Positions 51,568 to 59,907 of a DNA stretch of 64,000 nucleotides are shown piece after piece (the first letter of the stretch is position 1; the number at the start of each line of letters is the position of its first letter). Location: assembly GCA_035463115.1 (NCBI GenBank), contig DATHTO010000149.1:1-64000 (forward strand). Reading direction: 5' to 3'. Source of the stretch: BPGL01 sp035463115 (GTDB taxonomy: Bacteria > Actinomycetota > UBA4738 > HRBIN12). The notes beneath the pieces were generated by a model. That model was not told the origin of the DNA, ran no database searches, and saw only the letters and a list, made by a program, of their open reading frames with translations. The position numbers and the translations under genes are program-made.

Positions 51568-52581
51568 ATGACGAAGGGCATCCTCGAACGACTGGCCGAC
51601 GGGCCGGTGCTCGGTGACGGCGGCTACCTGCTCGAGCTCGAGAAGCGCGGCTACGTCCAGGCCGGGCCGTTCACGCCCGAGGTGGTGATCGAACATCCGG
51701 AGGCGCTCCGGCAGCTCCATCGCGAGTTCCTCCGCGCGGGCGCCGAGGTGCTGCAGACGATGACCTTCTACGCGAGCGGAGACAAGCTCGCGACCGTCGG
51801 CCTCGAGGGGAAGGTCGACGAGATCAACCGGACGGCCGTCGCGATCGCCCGTGAGGTCGCCGCCGAAGCCGATGCGCTCGTCGCGGGGAACCTGTCGCTC
51901 ACGTGGGCGTACGACCCCGCCGACCCCGCGAGCGCCGACCACGTGCGCGAGCTGCTCGATCGGCAGTTCGCCGACCAGCTCGACGCCGGCCCGCCCCACT
52001 TCTGGATCGGCGAGACGTTCTCCTACCTCGGCGAAGCCCTGCTCTTCGTCGAGCGTGCCAAGCGGACGGGCCTGCCGGTGATGGTGACGATGTCGTTCGA
52101 GAAGCGCCCGTACGCGTCGTACGAGGGAGACGATCCGGCGACGTGCGCCGCACGGCTCGCCGAGGCCGGCGCCGACGTCGTCGGCGTGAACTGTCTGAAC
52201 GGTCCCGCGCAGCAGCTGCCGATCGCGATCGAGATGGTGCGCGGCGTCGGCGGCGCGGTGCCGGTGGCGGCCCAGCCCGTCGCGTACGCGACGACCGACG
52301 ACGAGCCCGACTTCACGTCGACGGACCACTTCCCGTACGGGCTCACGGCGGTGACGTTGCCGCGCGGCGACATGGCGGGGTTCGCGGGACGGGCGCGTGA
52401 GGCGGGCGTCCGGTACATCGGATCGTGCTGCGGGTCGGTCGCCGAGCACGTCCGCGCGATGGCGAAGGTCTTGGGCAAGCTTCCGAGCGAGGAGCGATCG
52501 TGGCGGTCGCCGACCGGCAAGGCGATGTCGGCCTACGAGTACTACGACCACACCGAACGCGAAGCCGGCGTCGACGACTGA
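51568..52581 (+). CDS. homocysteine/betaine S-methyltransferase family protein
   Basis: This 337-residue TIM barrel of the Hcy_thio/BHMT family opens with LGDGGYLLELEKRG. The zinc ligands are in GVNCLNG and GSCCGSVAEHV. The family moves a methyl group from betaine, S-methylmethionine or similar donors to homocysteine. The donor here is not clear; a glycine-betaine or DMSP-like donor is plausible. GGAGGGAG lies 6 bases before the ATG. It stands alone, with a strong hairpin after it. Confidence 0.9.
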   Translation: MTKGILERLADGPVLGDGGYLLELEKRGYVQAGPFTPEVVIEHPEALRQLHREFLRAGAEVLQTMTFYASGDKLATVGLEGKVDEINRTAVAIAREVAAEADALVAGNLSLTWAYDPADPASADHVRELLDRQFADQLDAGPPHFWIGETFSYLGEALLFVERAKRTGLPVMVTMSFEKRPYASYEGDDPATCAARLAEAGADVVGVNCLNGPAQQLPIAIEMVRGVGGAVPVAAQPVAYATTDDEPDFTSTDHFPYGLTAVTLPRGDMAGFAGRAREAGVRYIGSCCGSVAEHVRAMAKVLGKLPSEERSWRSPTGKAMSAYEYYDHTEREAGVDD

Positions 52582-52628
52582 CGACGAGCGCCGTCGTCCT
52601 CCGCAGGTCGCGGCGTGGAACGCGGTGA

Positions 52629-52662
52629 CGGTGGCGCGGGGCCTCCAGCGCCCGCGCCACCG
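52629..52662. terminator. bidirectional terminator hairpin
   Basis: A perfect 12-bp stem (CGGTGGCGCGGG at 52629-52640 with its complement at 52651-52662) and a 10-base loop lies between two genes that converge. It probably stops transcripts from both sides. No T-run is present. Confidence 0.65.
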
Positions 52663-52674
52663 CGCCCTGGGTCG

Positions 52675-53058
52675 TCACTCGACCGTGAGGGTGGTCTCCA
52701 TCCCTTGCGCCCGATGGAACTCGCAGAACAGGGTGTAGCTGCCGGGGGCGAGGTCGACCGTCGCGGTCGCCGTCTGCCCCGCTCCGACCTGGACGTCGAC
52801 GTCTTCGCCCTCGATCGTGAACGTGTGGGGCGCTTGCCCTTCGTTCACGAGCTCGACGTCGCCCGCCGCGATCACGGGGTCGGCGGGCTCGTAGGCGTTG
52901 TCGACGAGCGTGACGGTCCTCGACGCCGAGGCGTCGGTGTCGGCTCCGGCGGCGTCGCCGGCCGCGTCCTCTCCGCCACCGCCACACGCGGCGAGCAGTA
53001 GGGCTGCCGCCAGCGCGAGCGCGACGGAACGGCTGGCGGTGGTGAGCGTCCTTGCCAT
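52675..53058 (-). CDS. cupredoxin lipoprotein with type 1 copper site
   Basis: This 127-residue secreted lipoprotein has the lipobox LLLAAC with acylated Cys25, a 20-residue Ala/Gly/Asp linker and a plastocyanin-like domain (about 45-127). The four copper ligands are in place: His78 (APHTF), then Cys112, His115 and Met120 (CEFHRAQGM). It probably shuttles electrons or binds copper at the outer face of the membrane. It is the last gene of a minus-strand set that begins with an OmpR/kinase pair. Confidence 0.9.
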   Translation of the reverse strand: MARTLTTASRSVALALAAALLLAACGGGGEDAAGDAAGADTDASASRTVTLVDNAYEPADPVIAAGDVELVNEGQAPHTFTIEGEDVDVQVGAGQTATATVDLAPGSYTLFCEFHRAQGMETTLTVE

Positions 53059-53072
53059 CTGGCCTCCTTCGG

Positions 53073-53876
53073 TCAGGCCACGTGCACGGTGCCGCGCATC
53101 GTGGGATGGATCGCGCAGGCGTAGCGGTAGGTCCCGGGCCGGTCGAAGCGGAACGAGAACGACCCTTCGGGATCGAGCGTTCCGGAGTCGAACGCCCCGC
53201 CCTCGTCCGTGACGGTGTGCGGAGCGGGGTCGACGTTCGTCCACGTCACGTCGGTGCCGCTCGCGACGTGGACCTCGTCAGGAGCGAACGCGAAGTCCGC
53301 GATCTCGACCGCGTCGGGTGCCGCCGGGCTGGTGTCCTCGAACACGAGTGGCGCGTCCGGCGTGACGACCAGGGTCGTGCGCATCCCGCGATCGTCGTGC
53401 TCCGCGACGAAGCACTCGATCTCGTAGGTCCCCGGCGGAAGATCCGCGCGGATCCGAACGACGTTGCCGGGCCCGAACTCGGGTCCTTCGAGCTTCAGCT
53501 CGCCGTTGCCCGGCCCGCTGTGGTCGCCGTCGTCGTCCTCGCCCTCGATCTCGAAGCCATGGATCAACGCGCCGCCGTTGCGGATCACGAACGTGACCGG
53601 GCCGGGCCGGATCTCGTCGGCTTCGAGCGTGATCGCGAACTCACCGAAGCCGATCTCGAGGCCGCCCTCGCGCGGGTCCATGCGACGCGTCGACCCCGTC
53701 TGCCCATCGGCAGTCGACGAGGGGTCTCGGTCGCCGGCCGTCCGTGTCGACGCCGCCTCGGAGGCGCGCCGATCGGGCACGACCGCGGCGTCGTCCTCCG
53801 CGAGCGAACACGCGGTCGGGACGGTGGCGACGAGGGCCGCCGCCACCGTCCGTCGAGCCGTACGGGCCAGCGACAT
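53073..53876 (-). CDS. dual-cupredoxin lipoprotein
   Basis: This 267-residue exported protein has a lipobox TVPTAC with Cys23, a 45-residue polar linker and two cupredoxin domains. The first (about 70-172) has His106, Cys155, His160, Met165, with Cys-x4-His instead of the usual Cys-x2-His. The second (about 185-267) has His220, Cys254, His257, Met260, a normal type 1 set. Two copper centres in one chain suggest electron transfer or copper storage. The start overlaps the stop of the acidic protein gene upstream (TGATG at 53878-53874). Confidence 0.88.
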   Translation of the reverse strand: MSLARTARRTVAAALVATVPTACSLAEDDAAVVPDRRASEAASTRTAGDRDPSSTADGQTGSTRRMDPREGGLEIGFGEFAITLEADEIRPGPVTFVIRNGGALIHGFEIEGEDDDGDHSGPGNGELKLEGPEFGPGNVVRIRADLPPGTYEIECFVAEHDDRGMRTTLVVTPDAPLVFEDTSPAAPDAVEIADFAFAPDEVHVASGTDVTWTNVDPAPHTVTDEGGAFDSGTLDPEGSFSFRFDRPGTYRYACAIHPTMRGTVHVA

Positions 53877-54340
53877 CAGCGGTCGTCCGATCCCGATCCG
53901 CGGTGGCCGGAGTCGTCGCTCCCGTGGCCGCTGTCGTCGTCGCCGTGGTCGTCGTCGCCGTGGTGATCGTCGTCGTCGTCACGATGATCGTCGTCGTCGT
54001 GGGACCCCGGGCCGCTGTTGCCGCTCGGTCCAGGGTTCCCGTCGTCGTCGCGGTCGTCGGCGCCGACGTCCCCGTGGCCCTGGTCGGGCGTTCCGTCGTC
54101 GTCCGGCGAGGCGCTCGCCGGTACCGACGGCCCGTCGCTCGGCGAGACGTCGTCGTCGACGCTCGGCGACGGCGTCATCGTCGCGCTCGGCGTCTCGGTC
54201 GCCGACCGCTCGACGACGTCGCTGCTCGATGCGAGCGACGGACCGGGATCGTCGGCGCCGCCGGCGAGCGCGACCGTTCCGCCGGCAACGAACGCGGCCA
54301 GTGCGAGCGCCGCGAGTGCTGCGATCGCTCTCTTCGACAT
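53876..54340 (-). CDS. exported acidic His/Asp-rich protein
   Basis: This 154-residue protein has a signal or anchor helix (about 6-28) followed by a low-complexity region: first Ser/Thr/Pro (60-90), then a tail made of Asp, His and Gly (DDDDHRDDDDDHHGDDDHGD). The tail should bind divalent metals (Ca, Cu, Zn) rather than fold. GGAGGAGC precedes the ATG. It lies in the cupredoxin/two-component set; the next gene overlaps it. A similar protein lies just upstream, so the pair may be old duplicates. Function is inferred from composition only. Confidence 0.8.
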   Translation of the reverse strand: MSKRAIAALAALALAAFVAGGTVALAGGADDPGPSLASSSDVVERSATETPSATMTPSPSVDDDVSPSDGPSVPASASPDDDGTPDQGHGDVGADDRDDDGNPGPSGNSGPGSHDDDDHRDDDDDHHGDDDHGDDDSGHGSDDSGHRGSGSDDR

Positions 54341-54444
54341 CGTGCTCCTCCTTCTCGTGTGGTTCGTTGTCCCTTCGATCCACACGCTAGGGAGGAGCGG
54401 GTGAGCGACCGGTCACACGACGGTTAAGACGCGGATAAACCTGG

Positions 54445-54804
54445 TCAGTCGTCGTCGTCGGCGTGATCGTCGTCGGAACCGGAGCCGTGCCCGCTCGAGT
54501 CGTCCGAACCGGAGCCGTGCCCGCTCGAGTCGTCGTCGGATCCACCGTCGTCATCGGATCCGCCGCCGTCGGATCCACCATGATCGTCCGACGCGTCCGC
54601 CGATGGCGACGCCGAACGAGACCCCGACGGCGTCGGGTCGTCGTTCCGATCCGACGGGGACGGGCGATCGGACACGGTGAGGTCCGTCGACGGCGTTCCG
54701 CCATCCAGATCGTCGCCGGCGAGGGCGAGGGCGCCGAGCGTCAACGCCAGCGCGACCACCAGGCCGCCGACGCCGAGCACCACCATGCCGATGATGCGCC
54801 TCAT
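54445..54804 (-). CDS. exported acidic His/Asp/Ser-rich protein
   Basis: This 119-residue protein has an N-terminal membrane helix (about 4-29) followed by a disordered tail of Asp, Ser, Gly and His. The tail includes two copies of a 10-residue unit (SSGHGSGSDD) coded by a 30-bp direct repeat, then DDDHADDDD at the end. It is a paralogue in style of the next gene. It starts 36 bases after the kinase gene, so it may be read through from it. The tail may bind metal ions near the membrane surface. Confidence 0.8.
   Translation of the reverse strand: MRRIIGMVVLGVGGLVVALALTLGALALAGDDLDGGTPSTDLTVSDRPSPSDRNDDPTPSGSRSASPSADASDDHGGSDGGGSDDDGGSDDDSSGHGSGSDDSSGHGSGSDDDHADDDD
54476..54535. repeat. 30-bp direct repeat, two copies
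   Basis: Two adjacent copies (54476-54505 and 54506-54535) differ by one base at the unit end. They lie in frame in the acidic protein gene, so copy number changes add or remove 10 residues. Confidence 0.85.
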
Positions 54805-54840
54805 GTCGACGACGGTACCGTCGGTCGCGTTAAAGGGAAG

Positions 54841-56295
54841 CTAAGCGGTGACGGGGCGCTCGGCGTCTGTCCCGACGTCCGCCGCTCCCTGCCGCACCCG
54901 ACGGAACCGCACGTCGACGCGTGTTCCACCGTCGACGTCGCTCGTGACGGCGATCGAGCCTCCCCACTTCTCCGCGAGCTCACGAGCGATCGCCAGCCCG
55001 AGCCCCGACCCACCGCCCGCCGCTCCTTGGCCGCGGTAGAACCGCTCGGTCACGCGCGGGAGGTCCTCGGAACGGATCCCCGAGCCTCGGTCCACCACGG
55101 ACACGATCGCGTTCGATCCGTCGGACGCCGTTCGGATCTCGATCGGGCTCGGCGCGTACGTGATCGCGTTGTCGAGCAGGACGTCGAGGATCTGCCCGAG
55201 ATCACCGGGGTTGGTCAACGCGACGACCGGTTCGCCGACGACCGGCTCGCCGACGACCGGCTCGCCGACGACTGCCAGTGTCGCGCCGGCCGCGGTCGCA
55301 CGGTCGGCCCAGCGATCGGCCGCGCGCACCGCGGCGTCGTGGGCGTCGACGTGGGTGTCCTGGCCCTCTTCGACCTCGCGCGACATCACGAGCAGGCGGT
55401 CGACCATGCCCGCCATCCGGTCGACCTCGGCGTCCATCGCCTGGAGCTCGTGCCGCACCACCGCGTCGTCGGTCTCCGCGATCGCCGACTCGATCCGGAG
55501 CTTGATGCCGGTCAACGGGGTCCGGAGCTGATGCGATGCGTTGGCGACGAACTCCCGCTGGGCGCGCACGGTGCGCTCGACGCGCGCCGCCATCTCGTCG
55601 AACGAGCGCCCGAGCTGTTCGAGCTCGTCGCCACCCGACACGCGGCCTGCGCGGACCGAGAAGTCACCGCGACCGAGGCCCCGCGCCGCCGACGCGAGCC
55701 GTGACAGCGGGTTGGAGAGCGACCTGGCGAGGATGAAGGCCAGGACGAGGCCTGCGACGAGACCGGCGATCGCCACTGCGCCGATCGCGATCGTCGCCCT
55801 GGTGACACCGCGTTGCACCTGTTCGACGTCGCGTGAGATCCGGACGACGCCGACGAGCTCGCCGTCCTCCACGACCGGCGCTGCCGCCACGACGATGTCG
55901 CCTCCCTCGTCGCGGCTCTCACGCACCCCGGCGGAGACGACGCCGTCGAGCGCGTTCCGGACCTCGGGGCGGCCCGGCGTGTCGTAGCGTTGCCCGACGT
56001 CCTCGCGGTCGGAGTCGGCGACCACCACGCCGTCGGGATCGAGCACGACGACACGCACACCGACGTCCTCGGCGAACCTGCTGATGTCGTCGACGAGGTC
56101 CTCGCGAGCCCTGCCCTCACCGAGCTGTGACGCATCGAGGAGCAGGGCGGTCGTCTGGGCGTTCGTGAGCGCCCCCGCTTCGAGCTCGGCGCGGGCACGA
56201 TCGCGTAAGACGATCGCGAGCGGCACGGTGAGCGCGACGATCACGACGAGGAGCGCGTACGTGAACGACACGACGAGGCGGGTCCGGACCCTCAT
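54841..56295 (-). CDS. sensor histidine kinase
   Basis: This 484-residue membrane kinase has two helices (about 8-30 and 168-190) flanking an extracellular sensor domain. HAMP (about 190-245) follows, then a phospho-acceptor domain with His255 in NASHQLRTPLTG and an ATPase domain with DNAITYAP, VVDRGSGI and GSGLGLAIA. Just after the dimerisation helices a linker contains VVGEP three times in a row (coded by a 15-bp tandem repeat), which is not a normal part of the fold. The start overlaps the regulator stop by ATGA (56292-56295). The ligand may be a metal or envelope stress signal, as the downstream genes are copper proteins and acidic tails. Confidence 0.92.
   Translation of the reverse strand: MRVRTRLVVSFTYALLVVIVALTVPLAIVLRDRARAELEAGALTNAQTTALLLDASQLGEGRAREDLVDDISRFAEDVGVRVVVLDPDGVVVADSDREDVGQRYDTPGRPEVRNALDGVVSAGVRESRDEGGDIVVAAAPVVEDGELVGVVRISRDVEQVQRGVTRATIAIGAVAIAGLVAGLVLAFILARSLSNPLSRLASAARGLGRGDFSVRAGRVSGGDELEQLGRSFDEMAARVERTVRAQREFVANASHQLRTPLTGIKLRIESAIAETDDAVVRHELQAMDAEVDRMAGMVDRLLVMSREVEEGQDTHVDAHDAAVRAADRWADRATAAGATLAVVGEPVVGEPVVGEPVVALTNPGDLGQILDVLLDNAITYAPSPIEIRTASDGSNAIVSVVDRGSGIRSEDLPRVTERFYRGQGAAGGGSGLGLAIARELAEKWGGSIAVTSDVDGGTRVDVRFRRVRQGAADVGTDAERPVTA
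55221..55273. repeat. 15-bp tandem repeat inside the kinase gene
   Basis: About 3.5 copies of a 15-bp unit beginning CGACGACCGG lie between the dimerisation helix and the ATP-binding domain. Each adds VVGEP, so length can vary without a frameshift. Confidence 0.85.
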
Positions 56296-57002
56296 GGGGG
56301 CGGGGCGGCCTCGTCGTCATCGGGCGCGGCGAACCGGAACCCCACCCCCCGGACGGTCGTGATGTATCGCCCGTCCGCGGCGTCGTCGTCCAGCTTCTTC
56401 CGGAGCCACGAGATGTGGACGTCGAGCGTCTTCGTCGGACCGAACCAGTGCGGATCCCACACCTCGTCCATGATCTCCTCGCGTCCGACGACCTCGCCCG
56501 CGCGCCCCATCAAAAGGTGGAGCAGGTCGAACTCCTTGGCGGTCAGGTCGAGGCGGGCGCCCGCCTTCGTGACGATCCGCGAGGCGGGATCGAGCGTGAG
56601 GTCGTCGATCGTGATGGACGAGCGGCGGGAGCTCGGCGGACGGCCCCGGCGCTGGATCGCCCGGATCCTCGCGACGAGCTCGCGCACCGAGAACGGTTTC
56701 ACGACGTAGTCGTCGGCCCCCAGCTCGAGGCCGACGACGCGGTCGAGCTCTTCGCCCCTCGCGGTGAGCATCACGATGATGACGTCGGACCGCGCGCGCA
56801 GCTCGCGACAGAGGTCGCGACCGTCGCCGTCGGGAAGCATCACGTCGAGCAGGACGACGTCGGGCTCCCGCGCCGCGAACGTCGTCCGAGCGTCGGCGAT
56901 CGACGCGGCGACGGCGGGCTCGAACCCCTCGCGGCGGAGGTGGTCGGCGAGCGGCTCCGAGATCGATGGCTCGTCCTCGACCACGAGGACGCGGGTGCTC
57001 AT
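56292..57002 (-). CDS. OmpR/PhoB family response regulator
   Basis: This 236-residue protein has a receiver domain (about 1-120; phospho-acceptor Asp53 in VLLDVMLPDGDG, Lys in VVKPFSVREL) and a winged-helix DNA-binding domain (about 135-230, with RLDLTAKEFDLLHLLMGR and ITTVRGVGFRF). It heads the minus-strand set and overlaps the kinase gene by 4 bases, so it forms a cognate pair. It probably controls its own operon and the acidic and cupredoxin genes that follow. Confidence 0.95.
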   Translation of the reverse strand: MSTRVLVVEDEPSISEPLADHLRREGFEPAVAASIADARTTFAAREPDVVLLDVMLPDGDGRDLCRELRARSDVIIVMLTARGEELDRVVGLELGADDYVVKPFSVRELVARIRAIQRRGRPPSSRRSSITIDDLTLDPASRIVTKAGARLDLTAKEFDLLHLLMGRAGEVVGREEIMDEVWDPHWFGPTKTLDVHISWLRKKLDDDAADGRYITTVRGVGFRFAAPDDDEAAPPP

Positions 57003-57100
57003 GGGGAGAGGCTAGTCCGCCGCGGAAGCGGGGGCCCTCCCGTCGCGGCCGCGGGTCGCTCCCGTTGACCGGTTCCGGGGAGGCCGCCGACCGCTGCCCG

Positions 57101-58843
57101 TCACTCCAGCAGCCGGCCGCCGCTGAGCTCCGGCGTCGGGTCGTCGAGGCTCGTGCGGAGCTCCGCCGGCACCTCGGCGAGCGCGAGGGTCTCGGTGGTC
57201 ATCTCGCCTTCGTCGCCGCGTCGTGCGACGAACGCTCGTCGGAGCGCCTCGTCGACCGACGGATGATCCGAACGCTGGTGCGCGCCGCGGCTCTCTCGCC
57301 GAGCGACCGCGCCCAGCAGCGTCGCGCGAGCCGTCGTCAGGGCTGCCTGCAGGTCGAAGAGATGCCCGTGGTCGGCACAGCCCTCCTCGTTCGGGCTCAC
57401 GTCGACGTCGGCGGCGCTGTCGCCGATCGCCTCGACCCCGGCGAGGCCGCGCTCGAGACCCGCCTCGTCGCGCACGACGCCACACGTCTCCCACATCACG
57501 TCGCGGACGGCACGCTGCATCGGTCGCGCGAGCTCGTCACCCTTGCGGACCTTCGACGCGACGGTCTCGGCGGCATGCTCGATCACGGCACGCGGGTGGA
57601 TCGACGCGTCGCGTGACGTCGCGAGCCGCGCCGCGTGCTCACCCGCACGCCGGCCGAACACGAGGATCTCGGCGAGCGAGTTCCCGCCGAGGCGGTTCGC
57701 GCCGTGGACGCCGGTCGTGACCTCGCCGGCGGCGAAGAGCCCCTCGACGTCGGTCGCCGTGGTGTCGGCGTCGACAACCACGCCGCCCATCGAGTAGTGC
57801 GCGGTCGGCGCGACCTCCATCGGGTCGCGCGAGATGTCGAGCATCTCGAACTCGACGAACTGGCGGTACATCCGCGGGAGCTTCTCGAGGATCGTCTCCT
57901 TCTCGAGATGCGACACGTCGAGGAACACGCCGCCGTGCGGACCGCCACGACCCTCGGCGATCTCGGCGTAGTTCGCGAGCGCGACGCGGTCGCGCGTCGA
58001 CAGCTCGAGCCGTTCGGGGTCGTAGCGCTCCATGTAGCGCTCGCCGAGCGCGTTCGTGAGTCGGCCACCCTCGCCGCGGACCGCCTCCGTGACCAGCGTG
58101 CCGGCGATGTCTTCGGGCCACAGCATCCCCGTCGGGTGGAACTGCACCAGTTCCATGTGCGCGAGGCGGCAGCCGGCGTCGTACGCGAGCGCCATGCCCT
58201 CGCCGTAGTTCTCGTCGCGCCGGGAGCTCGACCGGCGCCAGATCCGGGTGTGGCCGCCGGTCGCGAGCACGACCGCGTCGGCGAGCAACACGAGGCGTTC
58301 CCCCGTCGAGAGGTCGAACCCGTAGGCGCCGAAGCACGTTCCGTCGGCGACGAGCAGCTCCGTGACGTAGACGCCCTCGAGGACGTCGACGCCGAGGTCG
58401 GTGACGCGCCGGCCGAGCGTCCGCAGGATCGCGCGACCGGTCCAGTCGCCGGCGTAGCAGGTCCGCCGGTACGTGTGGGCCCCGAAGAAGCGCTGGTCGA
58501 TCCGGCCGTCGTCGGTCCGCGCGAACGGGCATCCCCGGTCGGCGAGCTCGTGGATCGCGGCCGGCGACTCCTCGACGAGGATCTGCACCATGCGCGGATC
58601 AGCGAGCGCGTAGCCGTCGCGGTAGGTGTCGATGAAGTGCTGCTCGATCGAGTCTTCGGGATCGCGGGTCCCGAGCACGGCGTTGACGCCGCCGGCCGCG
58701 AGCACGGTGTGCGCGTCGGTGCGCGGACGTTTCCCGACGATCGTGACGTCGGCACCGGCTTCGGTCGCGGCGATCGCGGCGCGCATCCCTGCGCCACCGG
58801 CGCCGATCACGAGGACGTTCGTCGTGCGCGTGCGTTGCTGCAT
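57101..58843 (-). CDS. orphan SdhA/FrdA-like flavoprotein
   Basis: This 580-residue FAD protein of the succinate dehydrogenase/fumarate reductase family has an FAD motif GAGGAGMRAAIA and the covalent-FAD His in AHTVLAAGGVNAV. The active-site features are HPTGMLWPED, RGEGGRLTN, PTAHYSMGG and the closing GANRLGGNSLAE. It lacks the EGGH pattern of aspartate oxidases, so a dehydrogenase or fumarate-reductase role is favoured. No iron-sulfur or cytochrome subunit lies nearby; its only neighbour is a DoxX-like membrane protein upstream. The ATG at 58843 follows AAAGGTG. The electron partner is unknown. Confidence 0.85.
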   Translation of the reverse strand: MQQRTRTTNVLVIGAGGAGMRAAIAATEAGADVTIVGKRPRTDAHTVLAAGGVNAVLGTRDPEDSIEQHFIDTYRDGYALADPRMVQILVEESPAAIHELADRGCPFARTDDGRIDQRFFGAHTYRRTCYAGDWTGRAILRTLGRRVTDLGVDVLEGVYVTELLVADGTCFGAYGFDLSTGERLVLLADAVVLATGGHTRIWRRSSSRRDENYGEGMALAYDAGCRLAHMELVQFHPTGMLWPEDIAGTLVTEAVRGEGGRLTNALGERYMERYDPERLELSTRDRVALANYAEIAEGRGGPHGGVFLDVSHLEKETILEKLPRMYRQFVEFEMLDISRDPMEVAPTAHYSMGGVVVDADTTATDVEGLFAAGEVTTGVHGANRLGGNSLAEILVFGRRAGEHAARLATSRDASIHPRAVIEHAAETVASKVRKGDELARPMQRAVRDVMWETCGVVRDEAGLERGLAGVEAIGDSAADVDVSPNEEGCADHGHLFDLQAALTTARATLLGAVARRESRGAHQRSDHPSVDEALRRAFVARRGDEGEMTTETLALAEVPAELRTSLDDPTPELSGGRLLE

Positions 58844-58863
58844 CTGTGAGGTCACCTTTCCGA

Positions 58864-59853
58864 TCACGGGCCGATCGCGACGGGGGAGCGCCGTTCCGGT
58901 CGCGCTGTCGCGTCGCGCGGTCGACGGCGGTGCGGGAGACGATCGAGCACCGGTGCGAGCTCCTCGTCCGAGCCGTACACGAGCAGCGCGAGCATCGCGC
59001 CGTAGATCGGCAGGTGCCCGATCAGCTCGTTCGTGCCGAGGTAGAAGAGCGTCGCGTTGAAGGGGATGCCGGCGAGGATCACGGTGAGTTGCGGCATCGC
59101 GCCGCTGATCAGCAGGAGGCCGAACGCCAGCTCCACGGCACCGGCGATGCGCACGAAGGCGAGGTCCGAAACGGGGATGCCGAGCGTCTGGAGCAGGTTG
59201 AACGCCGGGAACCGGTCGAGGAACGCGAGCGCCAGGTCCGGCCGCGCGAGCTTCTCGCTGAAGGCGAGCACGACGAGCGAGCCGCCGACGAGCACCCGGA
59301 GCGCCGTCACGGCGGCGCCCACGGTCGCGCGATCGGTCCTGGCGGCGCCCCACCGGTCGGCACCCGGCGGAAGGATCGCGAGGAACACCGCGATGCCGAG
59401 CAGGTCGAGGCGCTCGAGGATCGGCACGACGCCGTACGCGGCCATGCCGAGCGGTCCCGCGACGGCCACGGCGACGGCCGCGCCGCGGACCCGGTAGCCG
59501 CTCACGAGCCAGACGCCGAGCGCGCCCTCGGCGACGCGGATCGTCGCGCCGAGCGGATCGGCGGGCAGGTCGAGCGACGGCGCGAGGAACGATCCGCGGG
59601 CGGCCTGGGCGAGCAGCGACACCCCCGCGTGGATCGCCAGCAGTCGCGGCACCCACGGCGAGAGCCGGCCGAGCGGTCGCAGCACCGCGAGTTCGGGGCG
59701 AGGGAGCTGCCGCCCGACGAGCCGCCAGGCGACGACCGCGGCGATCGCGGCGGCGATCAGCAGCAGGGACCAGGGCGAGACGGCGAAGGACCAGTCGTAC
59801 GGCGGCCGGAAGGAGGTGAACCAGGCCTCGTGCGCGAGCACGCCGATCTCCAC
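58864..59853 (-). CDS. DoxX-like membrane protein
   Basis: This 329-residue protein has about eight predicted helices. The second half resembles DoxX-type quinone-linked subunits (LRVLVGGSLVVLAFSEKLAR, AGAVELAFGLLLISG). The first half is less certain. The GTG start follows TACGCT by 6 bases, with no ribosome site (leaderless). The SdhA-like gene begins 20 bases downstream in the same direction, so the two may form a membrane-bound dehydrogenase that passes electrons to quinone; this is inferred from position only. Confidence 0.7.
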   Translation of the reverse strand: MEIGVLAHEAWFTSFRPPYDWSFAVSPWSLLLIAAAIAAVVAWRLVGRQLPRPELAVLRPLGRLSPWVPRLLAIHAGVSLLAQAARGSFLAPSLDLPADPLGATIRVAEGALGVWLVSGYRVRGAAVAVAVAGPLGMAAYGVVPILERLDLLGIAVFLAILPPGADRWGAARTDRATVGAAVTALRVLVGGSLVVLAFSEKLARPDLALAFLDRFPAFNLLQTLGIPVSDLAFVRIAGAVELAFGLLLISGAMPQLTVILAGIPFNATLFYLGTNELIGHLPIYGAMLALLVYGSDEELAPVLDRLPHRRRPRDATARPERRSPVAIGP

Positions 59854-59865
59854 GCATCCAGCGTA

Positions 59866-59891
59866 CGGGCGGCGTTCGCGAACGCCGCCCG
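59866..59891 (-). terminator. 26-bp perfect palindrome
   Basis: CGGGCGGCGTTCG is followed directly by its reverse complement. It lies 16 bases past the small protein gene on the minus strand and just before the DoxX-like gene, so it is probably a terminator, but an operator is possible because it is symmetric. Confidence 0.5.
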
Positions 59892-59907
59892 CCGGCGGCG
59901 TCGTCGA

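Noticed and set aside
54430..54540. CRISPR-like repeats
   Set aside because: Only two directly adjoining in-frame copies with no spacers; it is a protein-coding repeat.
57101..58843. L-aspartate oxidase (NadB)
   Set aside because: The EGGH-type aspartate oxidase motif is missing and the succinate dehydrogenase pattern RxFG...R...DxTG is present, so SdhA/FrdA is preferred.
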